A stretch of DNA of 64,000 nucleotides. Source: Flavobacteriales bacterium (GTDB lineage: Bacteria > Bacteroidota > Bacteroidia > CAIKAF01). The position numbers and the translations under genes were made by a program. Numbering within the stretch: the first letter of the stretch is position 1; every line of letters starts with the position of its first letter. Below, in pieces: positions 27,402-35,802 of the stretch. The stretch is from NCBI GenBank assembly GCA_022402535.1, contig JAKRSD010000012.1, forward strand, positions 124,001 through 188,000, written 5' to 3'. The notes below the pieces were generated by a model. That model was not told where the DNA came from. It did not search any database and was given only the letters and a program-made list of their open reading frames with translations.

Positions 27402-27788
27402 TCAATCTACCTTCCTTAACCAAATTTGATATTCGCCCTGGGCGCCAATCTGCCCAAAGGTCTGCCCGATTATGTGGCCGTTCTGGATCATGGAAAGCTG
27501 CACCAATCCGGAAATGTCGCCAAATGGGGTTCCGTTCATGAGTAAGCGGATTACTCCCGCATTGCCTGTATCGTATATCCGGTAAACTGTCTGGTTTCCA
27601 TTATACAGCATGTTGGGTTCCTGCCCAAAAAATAAGGTATCGGTCAGGGGCAACGGATTAGCCAGATTAGGAAGCGTATATTGATACAGTTCCCAGCGGG
27701 TTTCCACAAACGGATTCACCAATGTGGTGTTGACACAGGAGGCAAAGAATATGATCATTACCCCGGATAGAAACAGCACTTTTTTCAT
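27402..27788 (-). CDS. Small predicted lipoprotein
   Basis: 128 residues from the ATG at 27788, chosen because MKKVLFLSGVMIIFFASC is a complete lipoprotein signal; a longer in-frame reading would overlap the TerC gene. The mature part (VETRWELYQYTL, a YDTGNAGVIRLLMNG strand pair, EYQIWLRKVD end) looks like a small lipocalin-like or META-like beta-barrel, but no family is identified. It lies 77 bases downstream of terC on the same strand. Confidence 0.7.
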   Translation of the reverse strand: MKKVLFLSGVMIIFFASCVNTTLVNPFVETRWELYQYTLPNLANPLPLTDTLFFGQEPNMLYNGNQTVYRIYDTGNAGVIRLLMNGTPFGDISGLVQLSMIQNGHIIGQTFGQIGAQGEYQIWLRKVD

Positions 27789-27865
27789 ACGGGTAAGGTA
27801 CAATAATCCGGAGTTCCGGCAGAAACCGATTGTACAAAACCCCAAAACGGATTTATGAACGGGAA

Positions 27866-28651
27866 TTACTGTTTGGTCAGCCTGCGGTAACGGATAATCA
27901 GTGCTTCGCAGATTAGAGCGAACAACAGCGAAAAATAGAGGTATTCTTTTTTGAAGAATTCCCAATGGAAACCCTCCAGAAACAGGTATAGACCGATCAT
28001 TACCAAAAAGGCCAGGGCAATGATTTTAATGCCCGGATATTTATCGATAAAATCGCTGACCCATTTGCTGGCCACCATCATAAAAATCATGGAAACCACC
28101 ACGGCCGCAATCATAATGCGTACATCATCCACCAAACCCACAGCCGTGAGAATGGAATCGAAACTGAAAATGATATCCACCAAAATAATCTGCAGAAAAA
28201 TGGAAACGACGGACGGATAAATCCGTTTGCCTTCGGCGTCCACATGGTCGGTTTCTACTTTGGTAAGCTTCAGATACAGTTCATATCCGGTTTTAAAAAC
28301 CAGAAACAGTCCGCCGATAATGAGTATCAAATCACGCCCCGAAACGGGATGCCCTTCGGGATTTACGCCACAGGAAGCATCCAGCGCCACATGGGCACCG
28401 GGAATATGAAAAGGCAATTCAAACAAGGGACAACGCAGACTTACAATCCACCCGATAAGCAACAAGAGCAATACACGCATGGCTAAAGCCAGGCTGAGCC
28501 CGATAAAACGTGTGGATGCCTGTTTAGATTTTTCGAGTTTGCCGGTAAGTATGGAAATGAAAATGATGTTATCTACCCCCAATACAATTTCCATGAGCAC
28601 GAGGGTAAGAAAACTTACCCATACATCGGGATTAGAAAGCAATTCGCCCAT
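27866..28651 (-). CDS. TerC/Alx-family integral membrane protein
   Basis: 261 residues, about seven to eight helices. It carries the two acidic family motifs: EIVLGVDNIIFISIL (about 21-35) and IFSFDSILTAVGL (about 155-167), whose Asp residues lie in the membrane. TerC-family proteins export manganese or calcium, and are sometimes called tellurium resistance proteins. The loop near residues 85-105 contains two Cys. It precedes the lipoprotein gene and follows the OmpH-like gene. Confidence 0.9.
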   Translation of the reverse strand: MGELLSNPDVWVSFLTLVLMEIVLGVDNIIFISILTGKLEKSKQASTRFIGLSLALAMRVLLLLLIGWIVSLRCPLFELPFHIPGAHVALDASCGVNPEGHPVSGRDLILIIGGLFLVFKTGYELYLKLTKVETDHVDAEGKRIYPSVVSIFLQIILVDIIFSFDSILTAVGLVDDVRIMIAAVVVSMIFMMVASKWVSDFIDKYPGIKIIALAFLVMIGLYLFLEGFHWEFFKKEYLYFSLLFALICEALIIRYRRLTKQ

Positions 28652-28669
28652 AGCAAGCGGTTTTTACTC

Positions 28670-29278
28670 TTAAGGTTTGGGGGCTGCAGCGGCGTTTTCA
28701 TTTACCGATTTGTAGCGGGCATTCAATTGTTCAATTACATCTGCCGTTACATCATTGGCCGGATTGCGGTAAAAAATAGTTCCATTTTTTTGATACCCCA
28801 ACACATAATCAACCGGTTTTCCGCGGGTAAAATCAACCATAAAGTTTTCGAGCGTGTCGATGATGCTGAGCAATAAGGCCTGCTCTTCCATCATGGCGTC
28901 CTGCTGAAACTGCTGCTGAAGCTGCATGAGTTCATTTTCCTGTTTCATGATCTGCTCCTGCTTGGCCATTTTTTCGCGCTCGGTCATGATAGGCAGTTCG
29001 CTCTGAAATTTGCGGATGGCATTTTCATAAGCGCCCTGTTTGCTTCTCAGCAATTGCTCACGCTGTTTATTATTTTCGTCGATAAAAGCAGACTTGTCTT
29101 TGGTGAAGTTATATGCCATCACTACACTGTCGGTATTGATATACAACACTTTCGCATCCGGGTTGGCATTACTGAGCGGTGTATCATTTCCTCCTTTTCC
29201 GGAAGAAAAATGCAGATAGTAAAGCACACCCACGGCTACAATTAAAACCCCATTTAAAATCAAAGACAAATTTTTCAT
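28670..29278 (-). CDS. OmpH/Skp-family periplasmic chaperone-like protein
   Basis: 202 residues from the ATG at 29278. A membrane or signal helix (about 5-24) is followed by VLYINTDSVVMAYNF, the strand that opens Skp/OmpH domains, then a long coiled-coil arm (about 60-135, Gln/Glu/Met-rich) and a return strand with VDYVLGYQKNGTIFY. Skp-type trimers hold unfolded outer-membrane proteins in the periplasm. Here the uncleaved-looking N-terminal helix suggests membrane anchoring. The call rests on fold pattern, not on catalytic residues. Confidence 0.8.
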   Translation of the reverse strand: MKNLSLILNGVLIVAVGVLYYLHFSSGKGGNDTPLSNANPDAKVLYINTDSVVMAYNFTKDKSAFIDENNKQREQLLRSKQGAYENAIRKFQSELPIMTEREKMAKQEQIMKQENELMQLQQQFQQDAMMEEQALLLSIIDTLENFMVDFTRGKPVDYVLGYQKNGTIFYRNPANDVTADVIEQLNARYKSVNENAAAAPKP

Positions 29279-29326
29279 GAACAAATAAATATGTTGCAAA
29301 GGTAATTTTCCTTTTCAGATTTTACT

Positions 29327-29791
29327 TTAAGGGCTTGTTTTTGTTTTCTGTTCAGATTCAGCCATTTCTTTGAGTATCTGCATGGATTTCACAAATAAAT
29401 CATTCATGAAGGCCAGGTATTTATCCGCCGTATCTACCAAAACCGTGAGCTTTACCCCGTTTTCGGTTGGCGTAATTTCATAACTTTCCAAGGCATTGCC
29501 CCAAACCTCTTGGTCTTCTTTCATCTGCTGTTCCTCAAAGTTTTTAAGTTCGCCCAGATGCCTGAACACCAGAATATGGTTTTCTTCCAAACGGTCGATG
29601 ATACTGTACATGCCGTCTCCTTCGGGAGTGAGTAAATGAATGCGGCTGCCTTGAGCAAACTGTTCAGTCTGGTAATAGCTGCCTGCACAAAACACGCTGG
29701 TCCACTTTTTATAATTTTCGGGTTCCCACAGGCAATGCCAAAGAGTCTGAGGCTTACAGGCTATTTCGGTTTGAAATTCCAGTCTGGTCAA
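29327..29791 (-). CDS. SRPBCC (START-like) domain protein
   Basis: 154 residues. The N-terminus RLEFQTEIACKPQTLWHCLWEPENYKKWTSVF in sections is the usual strand-helix-helix opening of SRPBCC/AHSA1-like domains; GDGMYSIIDRLEENHILVFRHLGE and NGVKLTVLVDT are the middle strands. A C-terminal amphipathic helix follows. These domains bind hydrophobic ligands; no specific role can be given. It is 48 bases upstream of the OmpH-like gene on the same strand. Confidence 0.8.
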   Translation of the reverse strand: MTRLEFQTEIACKPQTLWHCLWEPENYKKWTSVFCAGSYYQTEQFAQGSRIHLLTPEGDGMYSIIDRLEENHILVFRHLGELKNFEEQQMKEDQEVWGNALESYEITPTENGVKLTVLVDTADKYLAFMNDLFVKSMQILKEMAESEQKTKTSP

Positions 29792-29882
29792 GTTAATCTT
29801 TTTATCTGGCGAAGGTAGTGCATTACGGCTAAATCAGCCTCTCGGGGTATTATCCTATATTTGGGGCTCGATAAAACGCAAT

Positions 29883-30722
29883 ATGAACTTATACACTATC
29901 AATACAGGTCATTTCCGCTTAGACGGAGGCGCGATGTTCGGTGTGGTGCCCAAAACCATGTGGAATAAAATAAACCCTGCCGATGAAAACAATATGTGTC
30001 CCTGGGCTATGCGTTCTCTATTGGTGGAAGCCGGAAACCGGTTGGTGCTGATTGATAACGGAATCGGCAATAAACAGGATGAGAAGTTTTTCGGTCATTA
30101 TTACCTGCATGGACCCGATACGCTGGATAAAAGCCTTGCCAAATACGGATTTACCCGGGATGATATCACGGATGTATTTCTGACGCACCTGCATTTTGAT
30201 CATTGCGGCGGCAGTTTTGAATGGAATACAGCCAAAGATCGTTTCAGACCTGCATTTAAAAATGCACATTTCTGGAGCAACGAAAAACATTGGAACCATG
30301 CCATAAAACCCAATGTGCGCGAAAAAGCCTCTTTTTTGTCTGAAAATATTTTACCTATTCAGGAGAGTGGACAATTGAAATTTTTGAACGAAGGGGAATC
30401 GCTTTTTGAAGGTTTTAATGTGTATTGGGCCAATGGCCACACCGAATCGCAGATGATTCCTGTGGTGGATTACAAAGGCACGCAGGTGGTTTTTTGTGCT
30501 GATGTGGCGCCTTCCGTGGGACATATACGCCCATCATGGGTGATGGCCTATGATATTCGTCCGCTGGATAGTATGAAAGAACGTGAACTCGTGATGAATA
30601 CGGCCGCCGAGAAAAAACAGATTCTCTTTTTTGAGCATGATCCCGTGCATGAATGCGCCACATTAATCCAAACCGAAAAAGGACCGGCGGTGGAAAGAAC
30701 CTTCCGGCTTGAAGAATACTAA
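29883..30722 (+). CDS. Metallo-beta-lactamase-fold hydrolase
   Basis: 279 residues. The zinc motif HLHFDH is at 102-107 within THLHFDHCGG; further ligands are in NGHTESQM (about 180-185), VFCADVAP and the His of FFEHDP. Size and the LLVEAGNRLVLIDNGIG opening fit the lactonase/AttM-like subgroup, but general hydrolases share it. The glycosyltransferase gene starts on the next base after the stop. A TATATTTG -7-like box is at 29856-29863 with no -33 box. Confidence 0.85.
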   Translation: MNLYTINTGHFRLDGGAMFGVVPKTMWNKINPADENNMCPWAMRSLLVEAGNRLVLIDNGIGNKQDEKFFGHYYLHGPDTLDKSLAKYGFTRDDITDVFLTHLHFDHCGGSFEWNTAKDRFRPAFKNAHFWSNEKHWNHAIKPNVREKASFLSENILPIQESGQLKFLNEGESLFEGFNVYWANGHTESQMIPVVDYKGTQVVFCADVAPSVGHIRPSWVMAYDIRPLDSMKERELVMNTAAEKKQILFFEHDPVHECATLIQTEKGPAVERTFRLEEY

Positions 30723-31913
30723 ATGAGCCAATCACTCCTCACCATTTATTTTTACCCGGCCTGGTATCCGCACCGAAACGACCCCATGTTCGGGCTTTTT
30801 GTGCAGCGCCACGCTGAAGCGGTTGCACAGATTTTAAATGTGGGCGTGGTATTTGCCCTGGGCGAAAACCGGGAACAGGGTCCTGTGTATGAATTGGTGG
30901 CTGCATCAGAAAACGGAGTGGAAACCGTCCGGATTTATTTCAAAAAATCAAAACTTCCCCTATTCAAAAGTCTGATTAACGGGTACCGATATCTGAATGC
31001 CGTACGCAAAGGATATATCCACCTGAATGGTGTAATGGGATTGCCCGACGTGAATCATGTGCACGTGCTTACCCGAGCCGGAATTTTTCCGCTGATTCTA
31101 CATTCTATAAGCAGTGCTCCTTATCTGATTACGGAACATTGGTCGCGCTATCTACCCCAAAATAAAGGCGATTACAAAGGTTTTTTGCGAAAATACCTAA
31201 CCCGGGTTATCGTGAAAAGGGCGACTTCCGTTTCGCCGGTGAGCCGCAAACTGGCAGAAGCCATGCAGGCTCACGGATTGAAAAATCCACATTATACCTT
31301 GGTCAACAATGTGGTGGATACCTCCCTTTTTAGACCCGAACCTAAAGGAAATCAGTGCCTGAAATGGGTGCATGTTTCCTGTTTTGATGATAAACCCAAA
31401 AACATCAGCGGACTGCTGCATGCATTTGCCGATGCGCACAAACAGAATCCACAGCTTTCGCTCACGCTCATCGGAGATGGCATTGATTTTGAAAATATGC
31501 AGAAACTGGCGTATAGTCTAACGGGAAATTCAGATTGCATCCGTTTCACGGGTTTGTTGCAAGGAAAGGCAATTGCCGATGAACTTCGAAAACACGATGG
31601 ATTTGTGATGTTCAGCCGGTACGAAAACCAGCCGGTGGTGATTACCGAAGCATTTGCCTGCGGTTTGCCCGTAGTGGCTACGGCGGTAGGCGCTATTCCA
31701 GAAATGCTGGAAAACGGCCGGGGAACCACTGTGGAATCTGAAAATGAAAAGCAACTCACCCAAACCCTGCTGGATTATGCTGCGGGAAAGGTTTCTTTCT
31801 CGCGTGAAGACATACGGAAATATGCTGTGGAAAACCACAGTATGGAAGCGGTAGGAAATCGTTTCTTTGAGTTGTATCTTGCGGCCCTTCAACATAACTC
31901 ACCGGATTTGTGA
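30723..31913 (+). CDS. Glycosyltransferase family 4-type protein
   Basis: 396 residues, GT-B fold. The N-terminal domain has YPAWYPHRNDPMFGLFVQRHAEA, common in sugar transferases acting on cell-surface polymers; the C-terminal domain has FDDKPKNISGLLHAF, LTLIGDG and the donor-binding EAFACGLPVVATAVGAIPE with an upstream Glu. Donor and acceptor are unknown. It directly abuts the hydrolase gene and overlaps the flippase gene by four bases (GTGA), so the three are co-translated. Confidence 0.9.
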   Translation: MSQSLLTIYFYPAWYPHRNDPMFGLFVQRHAEAVAQILNVGVVFALGENREQGPVYELVAASENGVETVRIYFKKSKLPLFKSLINGYRYLNAVRKGYIHLNGVMGLPDVNHVHVLTRAGIFPLILHSISSAPYLITEHWSRYLPQNKGDYKGFLRKYLTRVIVKRATSVSPVSRKLAEAMQAHGLKNPHYTLVNNVVDTSLFRPEPKGNQCLKWVHVSCFDDKPKNISGLLHAFADAHKQNPQLSLTLIGDGIDFENMQKLAYSLTGNSDCIRFTGLLQGKAIADELRKHDGFVMFSRYENQPVVITEAFACGLPVVATAVGAIPEMLENGRGTTVESENEKQLTQTLLDYAAGKVSFSREDIRKYAVENHSMEAVGNRFFELYLAALQHNSPDL

Positions 31914-33109
31914 ATTGGGCCATCCTCTTTAATCTGTTTTCCAGGGTTTCTTCGGCCGCATTTGGTCTGTTGGTGAGTGTGCTCATTTCGCGCGAGCTTG
32001 GTGCCGAAGTCAAAGGAGACCATGCGCTTTTTGTGGTAGGCGTTTCCATCATTCATTTGTTTACCAATTTATTCGGAGGCGGTTCGCTCGGTTATCTGGC
32101 TCCCCGGCATCCTCTCCCCTTTTTGATAAATCTTTCTACGGTATGGAGCATTTTTTCGGGCATTTTCTGCGGATTGATTCTCTGGGTTTCGGGGCTACTT
32201 CCCAAAGGTTATGAGATATACATTATCCTTTCAGGCGTGTTGTATGCCTGCTGGAGCAGTTATGTAACCCTTTTACTCGGAAGACAACATAACAAGGCCT
32301 ATAATTTTTTGCAATTTCTGAATCCGCTGATGAGTGCCGGATTTTTAACCCTTTTACTTTTTCTGTATCAAAAGAGTCTGTTTTCATTTGCATACGCCTA
32401 TACAGCTTCGCAAGGCATTACAGCCATTGTATCATTGATATGGATTAAAACCATCACCGATCAGGTAACGTTGAAAGAAGAACGCAGTTGGAAAGCCTTG
32501 TTTAAACACGGTATTTTTATCCAGTTGGCCAACCTTACGCAGTTCATGAATTACCGGGTGCTTTTTTATCTGATTGATACCTATTTCGGGCGGGCCTTTT
32601 TGGGTGTGTATTCCAATGCTCTTGCTTTGGCCGAATCCATCTGGATGGTTTCTAAAAGCATTTCCACCGTTCAGTTTTCGCGTATTGTTAATACCCATTC
32701 TGATGAAGACGCGAGGACCATCACCCGGAAATACATTCCCATCAGCGGGTTTATCAGCGCGGCCGGTATTTTGGTATTGGTTTTTATACCGCCTTCGTTT
32801 TTCACTTTTCTATTTGGAAAAGATTTTTCCGAAGTTTCTTCGTTGATGGTTTGGCTGAGTCCTGCCATTCTGGCTTTGAGCGTAGGAAATATTTATGCCC
32901 ATTACTTTGCCGGAAAAGGACTAAACCGCATCAATTTTTACGGTTCACTGATTAATCTGGCGGTATTAATTGTGCTGTTTTTTATATTCAAGCCCATACT
33001 GAACGAAATGGCCGCTCCTTTCAGTGCTTCACTCAGTTTCGTTTTCACGGCGGTGTATCACGGAGTGATGTATTATGCGATGAAGCCCAAAACCGAACCC
33101 ACGGCTTAA
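31910..33109 (+). CDS. Polysaccharide/oligosaccharide flippase-like membrane protein (MOP/Wzx type)
   Basis: 399 residues from a GTG start overlapping the preceding TGA stop. Twelve or so hydrophobic helices; the first (FNLFSRVSSAAFGLLVSVLISRELG) is the characteristic opening of Wzx/MATE-like lipid-linked sugar flippases. With the upstream glycosyltransferase it suggests synthesis and transfer of a surface glycan, though the small operon lacks other sugar genes. Its 3' end overlaps the convergent RluA-type gene by four bases. Confidence 0.85.
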   Translation: MNWAILFNLFSRVSSAAFGLLVSVLISRELGAEVKGDHALFVVGVSIIHLFTNLFGGGSLGYLAPRHPLPFLINLSTVWSIFSGIFCGLILWVSGLLPKGYEIYIILSGVLYACWSSYVTLLLGRQHNKAYNFLQFLNPLMSAGFLTLLLFLYQKSLFSFAYAYTASQGITAIVSLIWIKTITDQVTLKEERSWKALFKHGIFIQLANLTQFMNYRVLFYLIDTYFGRAFLGVYSNALALAESIWMVSKSISTVQFSRIVNTHSDEDARTITRKYIPISGFISAAGILVLVFIPPSFFTFLFGKDFSEVSSLMVWLSPAILALSVGNIYAHYFAGKGLNRINFYGSLINLAVLIVLFFIFKPILNEMAAPFSASLSFVFTAVYHGVMYYAMKPKTEPTA

Positions 33110-34824
33110 AATTCCGGAGCCACTTCTATGACTGTTTTCTGCCACGTAACCGGATGCAAAAATTCCAGTCTTTCGGCATGCAGATGAAGCCGGTTTGCTT
33201 TATTTCCATATATATCATCGCCCACAATAGGACAGCCCAAGCCTTCGCGGTGCGCAGCATGTACACGGAGTTGATGGGTTCTGCCCGTTACGGGATAAAA
33301 ATAAATCCGGGTAAATCCGTTCTTTCGTTCAATGACTTCAAAACGGGTGCGGGCATGTTTTCCAAATTCATAACACACCACCTGTCGGGGCCGGTCGTCC
33401 AAATCGACGCGAAGAGGCAGATTGATAAAGCCTTCATCTACTTCCACATTGCCTTCCAACAGGGCAATATAGCGTTTTTGAATACTTCGGCCAATAAACT
33501 GACTTTGCAGTTTTTTATGAATGTCTTTGGTTTTGGCAATCAACATCAAACCCGATGTACTCTGATCTAACCGATGCACCACCAAAGGACCCGTAGCATT
33601 AGGATACATGCGTTTGAGGCGCGAATACACGGAATCCTGAATCAGTTTACCGGGAACAGACAGAAACTCGGCGGGCTTGTTGACCACCAACAGTATCTCA
33701 TCTTCAAACACAATATCAAACTCTTTGCCCTCTGCCGGGTTTTGCTCCATAGGATTTTCATCCGTAGGAATTCCGCTGAGCATGTGCTGCAGAATGGGTT
33801 CGCATTTTCCGCGGCAGGCGGGATAAAAATGTCCGTGAATACGAATTTCGGAAGCCGGCGATTGTCCCCACCAGAATTCGGCCATGGAAACGGGTCTATA
33901 CCCTTTGATGAATGCATACTGCAACAGTTTGGGAGCCGCACACTCCCCTGCCCCGGCCGGCGGTTTTTTATCTGCCGTAAATTCAAAAATAGAAGTCAGG
34001 TTTTTCTCTTCACCCCGGATATTCAAAAACGTGTAGGTATCAAATAATTTTTGTTGTAAAAGCGCCGACTTCCGCTTTCGTTCTTCTTTAAGGGCTACTA
34101 TTTCCTGCTGCTTTTGCTTGACCAATTCTTCCAATTCGGTATAATGTTCCTTAAGCCGTGTGAATTCTCTCTTAAAATGGGTTTTCTGCCGTATGCTTTC
34201 TTCATTGAGGTTTTTCAGGAATTCGGAAAGTGCTTCATCTGAAAGTTTTTTTTGGGCTGATTCGCGCTTGGCATAACGATCCGATTTCGCTTTTTTGAGT
34301 GCTTCTTTTCCTTCTTTTTCAAACCGTAGTAACTGTTCATACTGCTTGGTAAACCTTTGTTCAAGATTAATCAATTCCTCCGCATTTTCGAGCGATTCAA
34401 TTTGCCGGTTTAAAGCAATGAGTTGCTCTTCTTCCTTTTTGAAAAACCCTTCGGATTTCAGTGTATCAAAAACGGGCGGAACAAAGCGGGTATGCTCATT
34501 TTTACCGGCCAGTTTACCCGAAAAAGCCGCCAGATAACCTAATTCGCCCGCTTGATTCTGAACCACCAAAACCCCGAACATTTTGCCGTTTACCACTCCG
34601 CTTTTGCCCGGAATATGCCCGAAATTATGTTCCCATTCGGTCTGATGATTCAAATAATGCTGCAAATCTTCGGCAGCTGCCAGACATAGTGGATGAGGCT
34701 CATAATAAAACGGAAAGGTGAATTTTTCGGGCAGGGAAACAAACAGCCTTTCGTCTTCCAACTTTCTGAAAAACGGATCAATCTCCGAATGATTAGAATC
34801 GCTATGTGTTGATGAATCGGTCAA
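33106..34824 (-). CDS. RluA-family pseudouridine synthase with long N-terminal coiled-coil extension
   Basis: 572 residues, about twice the normal RluA length. The C-terminal third (about 370-572) is the catalytic domain, with the active Asp D420 in VVHRLDQSTSG and later GRTHQLRVHAA. The N-terminal part holds a globular domain (30-120), a Lys/Glu-rich coiled coil (about 125-265) and a conserved-looking block PPAGAGECAAPKLLQYAF (288-305) with FYPACRGKC (333-341) that could bind metal. Similar long RluA proteins exist in other bacteria, from memory. The target uridine (rRNA or tRNA) is not readable. Confidence 0.9.
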   Translation of the reverse strand: MTDSSTHSDSNHSEIDPFFRKLEDERLFVSLPEKFTFPFYYEPHPLCLAAAEDLQHYLNHQTEWEHNFGHIPGKSGVVNGKMFGVLVVQNQAGELGYLAAFSGKLAGKNEHTRFVPPVFDTLKSEGFFKKEEEQLIALNRQIESLENAEELINLEQRFTKQYEQLLRFEKEGKEALKKAKSDRYAKRESAQKKLSDEALSEFLKNLNEESIRQKTHFKREFTRLKEHYTELEELVKQKQQEIVALKEERKRKSALLQQKLFDTYTFLNIRGEEKNLTSIFEFTADKKPPAGAGECAAPKLLQYAFIKGYRPVSMAEFWWGQSPASEIRIHGHFYPACRGKCEPILQHMLSGIPTDENPMEQNPAEGKEFDIVFEDEILLVVNKPAEFLSVPGKLIQDSVYSRLKRMYPNATGPLVVHRLDQSTSGLMLIAKTKDIHKKLQSQFIGRSIQKRYIALLEGNVEVDEGFINLPLRVDLDDRPRQVVCYEFGKHARTRFEVIERKNGFTRIYFYPVTGRTHQLRVHAAHREGLGCPIVGDDIYGNKANRLHLHAERLEFLHPVTWQKTVIEVAPEF

Positions 34825-34971
34825 TTGCCTGTTTTATGCGCCAAAAGTAATAAAGTTGACTTCGGCAAAGAGTACTATTTATACGCTTCGTATATCCGAA
34901 ACATGGTTTCACAAAATCAATTCCATTATTCTGCATTCAAAACCTATTTTTGGCGATATAAAATAAGGCTC

Positions 34972-35727
34972 ATGAGAATTTCATTGTGGATTGCATTTTT
35001 TGTGTTGATAAGCGGGTCTCTTTTTTCGCAGAATGAATTACCTTCCATACAAACCGACCGCCCCAGCTGGGCAAGGGCTCCATTCATTGTACCCAAAGGA
35101 CGGTTTCAGTTTGAAACCGGTTTTCTTTTTGAAAGGTCAGGAGGCCTTTCAAATGTATATCTGCCGTCAACAGCTATTCGTATCGGCATATTAAAACGAG
35201 CGGAACTTCGCTTACTGACCGATGTATTTTACACCCTGAAATCTCCAGGAAACTCTTGGAATGTAAGGCCATTACAAATAGGAACCAAGGTTAATCTTTT
35301 TGAAGGAAATGAAAAACTGATTCCGGCGGTTTCGCTTCTGGCTCATGTGGCTATTCCTCAGGCGGCTACTAAAAATCAGCGGGTGGCTCATCCGGCACCC
35401 AATCTTACGTTGACTGCGCAACATGTAATTTATAAAACCTTGGCGTTTAATTACAACCTGGGGATGGAATGGTACGGAAATTCAGCCGTGCCTACATATA
35501 CCTATTCCTTTTCACCGGGTCTGGGCATTTTAAGTAATTTATCTGCTTTTGGAGAAATTTACGGGTTTGTGGGCAATTTAGGTTTGCCCGTGCATGTGGC
35601 CCAAGCAGGGTTTGCGTATCAACCCAAAAGCAATTGGCAGTTGGATATTCATGGCGGGGCGGGGCTCACGCAGGCTTCGCCTGATTTTTTTGTGGGGATA
35701 GGCATATCAGGAAGATTGAAAAACTGA
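34972..35727 (+). CDS. Predicted outer-membrane beta-barrel protein (phenol-degradation MetA/transporter-like)
   Basis: 251 residues from the ATG at 34972 (MRISLWIAFFVLISG, signal to LFSQ); a frame extension to 34825 lacks similarity and would lie in the leader. The opening ELPSIQTDRPSWARAPFIVPKGRFQFETGF is typical of proteins annotated as MetA-pathway transporters, which are short barrels of unknown function. Alternating aromatic strands follow and the protein ends in GIGISGRLKN. A TATTTTTG -7 box is at 34945-34952. Confidence 0.78.
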   Translation: MRISLWIAFFVLISGSLFSQNELPSIQTDRPSWARAPFIVPKGRFQFETGFLFERSGGLSNVYLPSTAIRIGILKRAELRLLTDVFYTLKSPGNSWNVRPLQIGTKVNLFEGNEKLIPAVSLLAHVAIPQAATKNQRVAHPAPNLTLTAQHVIYKTLAFNYNLGMEWYGNSAVPTYTYSFSPGLGILSNLSAFGEIYGFVGNLGLPVHVAQAGFAYQPKSNWQLDIHGGAGLTQASPDFFVGIGISGRLKN

Positions 35728-35753
35728 CGAATTCTACATAATTCTTAAATTAA

Positions 35754-35783
35754 TTTGTTTTAACAAGTTATTAATTAAATTTG
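35754..35783 (+). promoter_or_regulatory. Promoter of the 35803-37200 PKD/T9SS gene
   Basis: TTTG (35754-35757), an 18-base spacer and TAAATTTG (35776-35783). The start codon follows 19 bases later. Confidence 0.8.
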
Positions 35784-35802
35784 GGTAATAAATTCCTTAC
35801 TC

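Noticed and set aside
27789-27965. Longer start for the small lipoprotein, overlapping terC
   Set aside because: The added 59 residues have no signal or similarity, while MKKVLFLSG at 27788 starts a complete lipoprotein signal.
34825-34971. Upstream in-frame extension of the outer-membrane barrel gene
   Set aside because: It would put 49 residues before a clear signal peptide, and a consensus -7 box lies within it.
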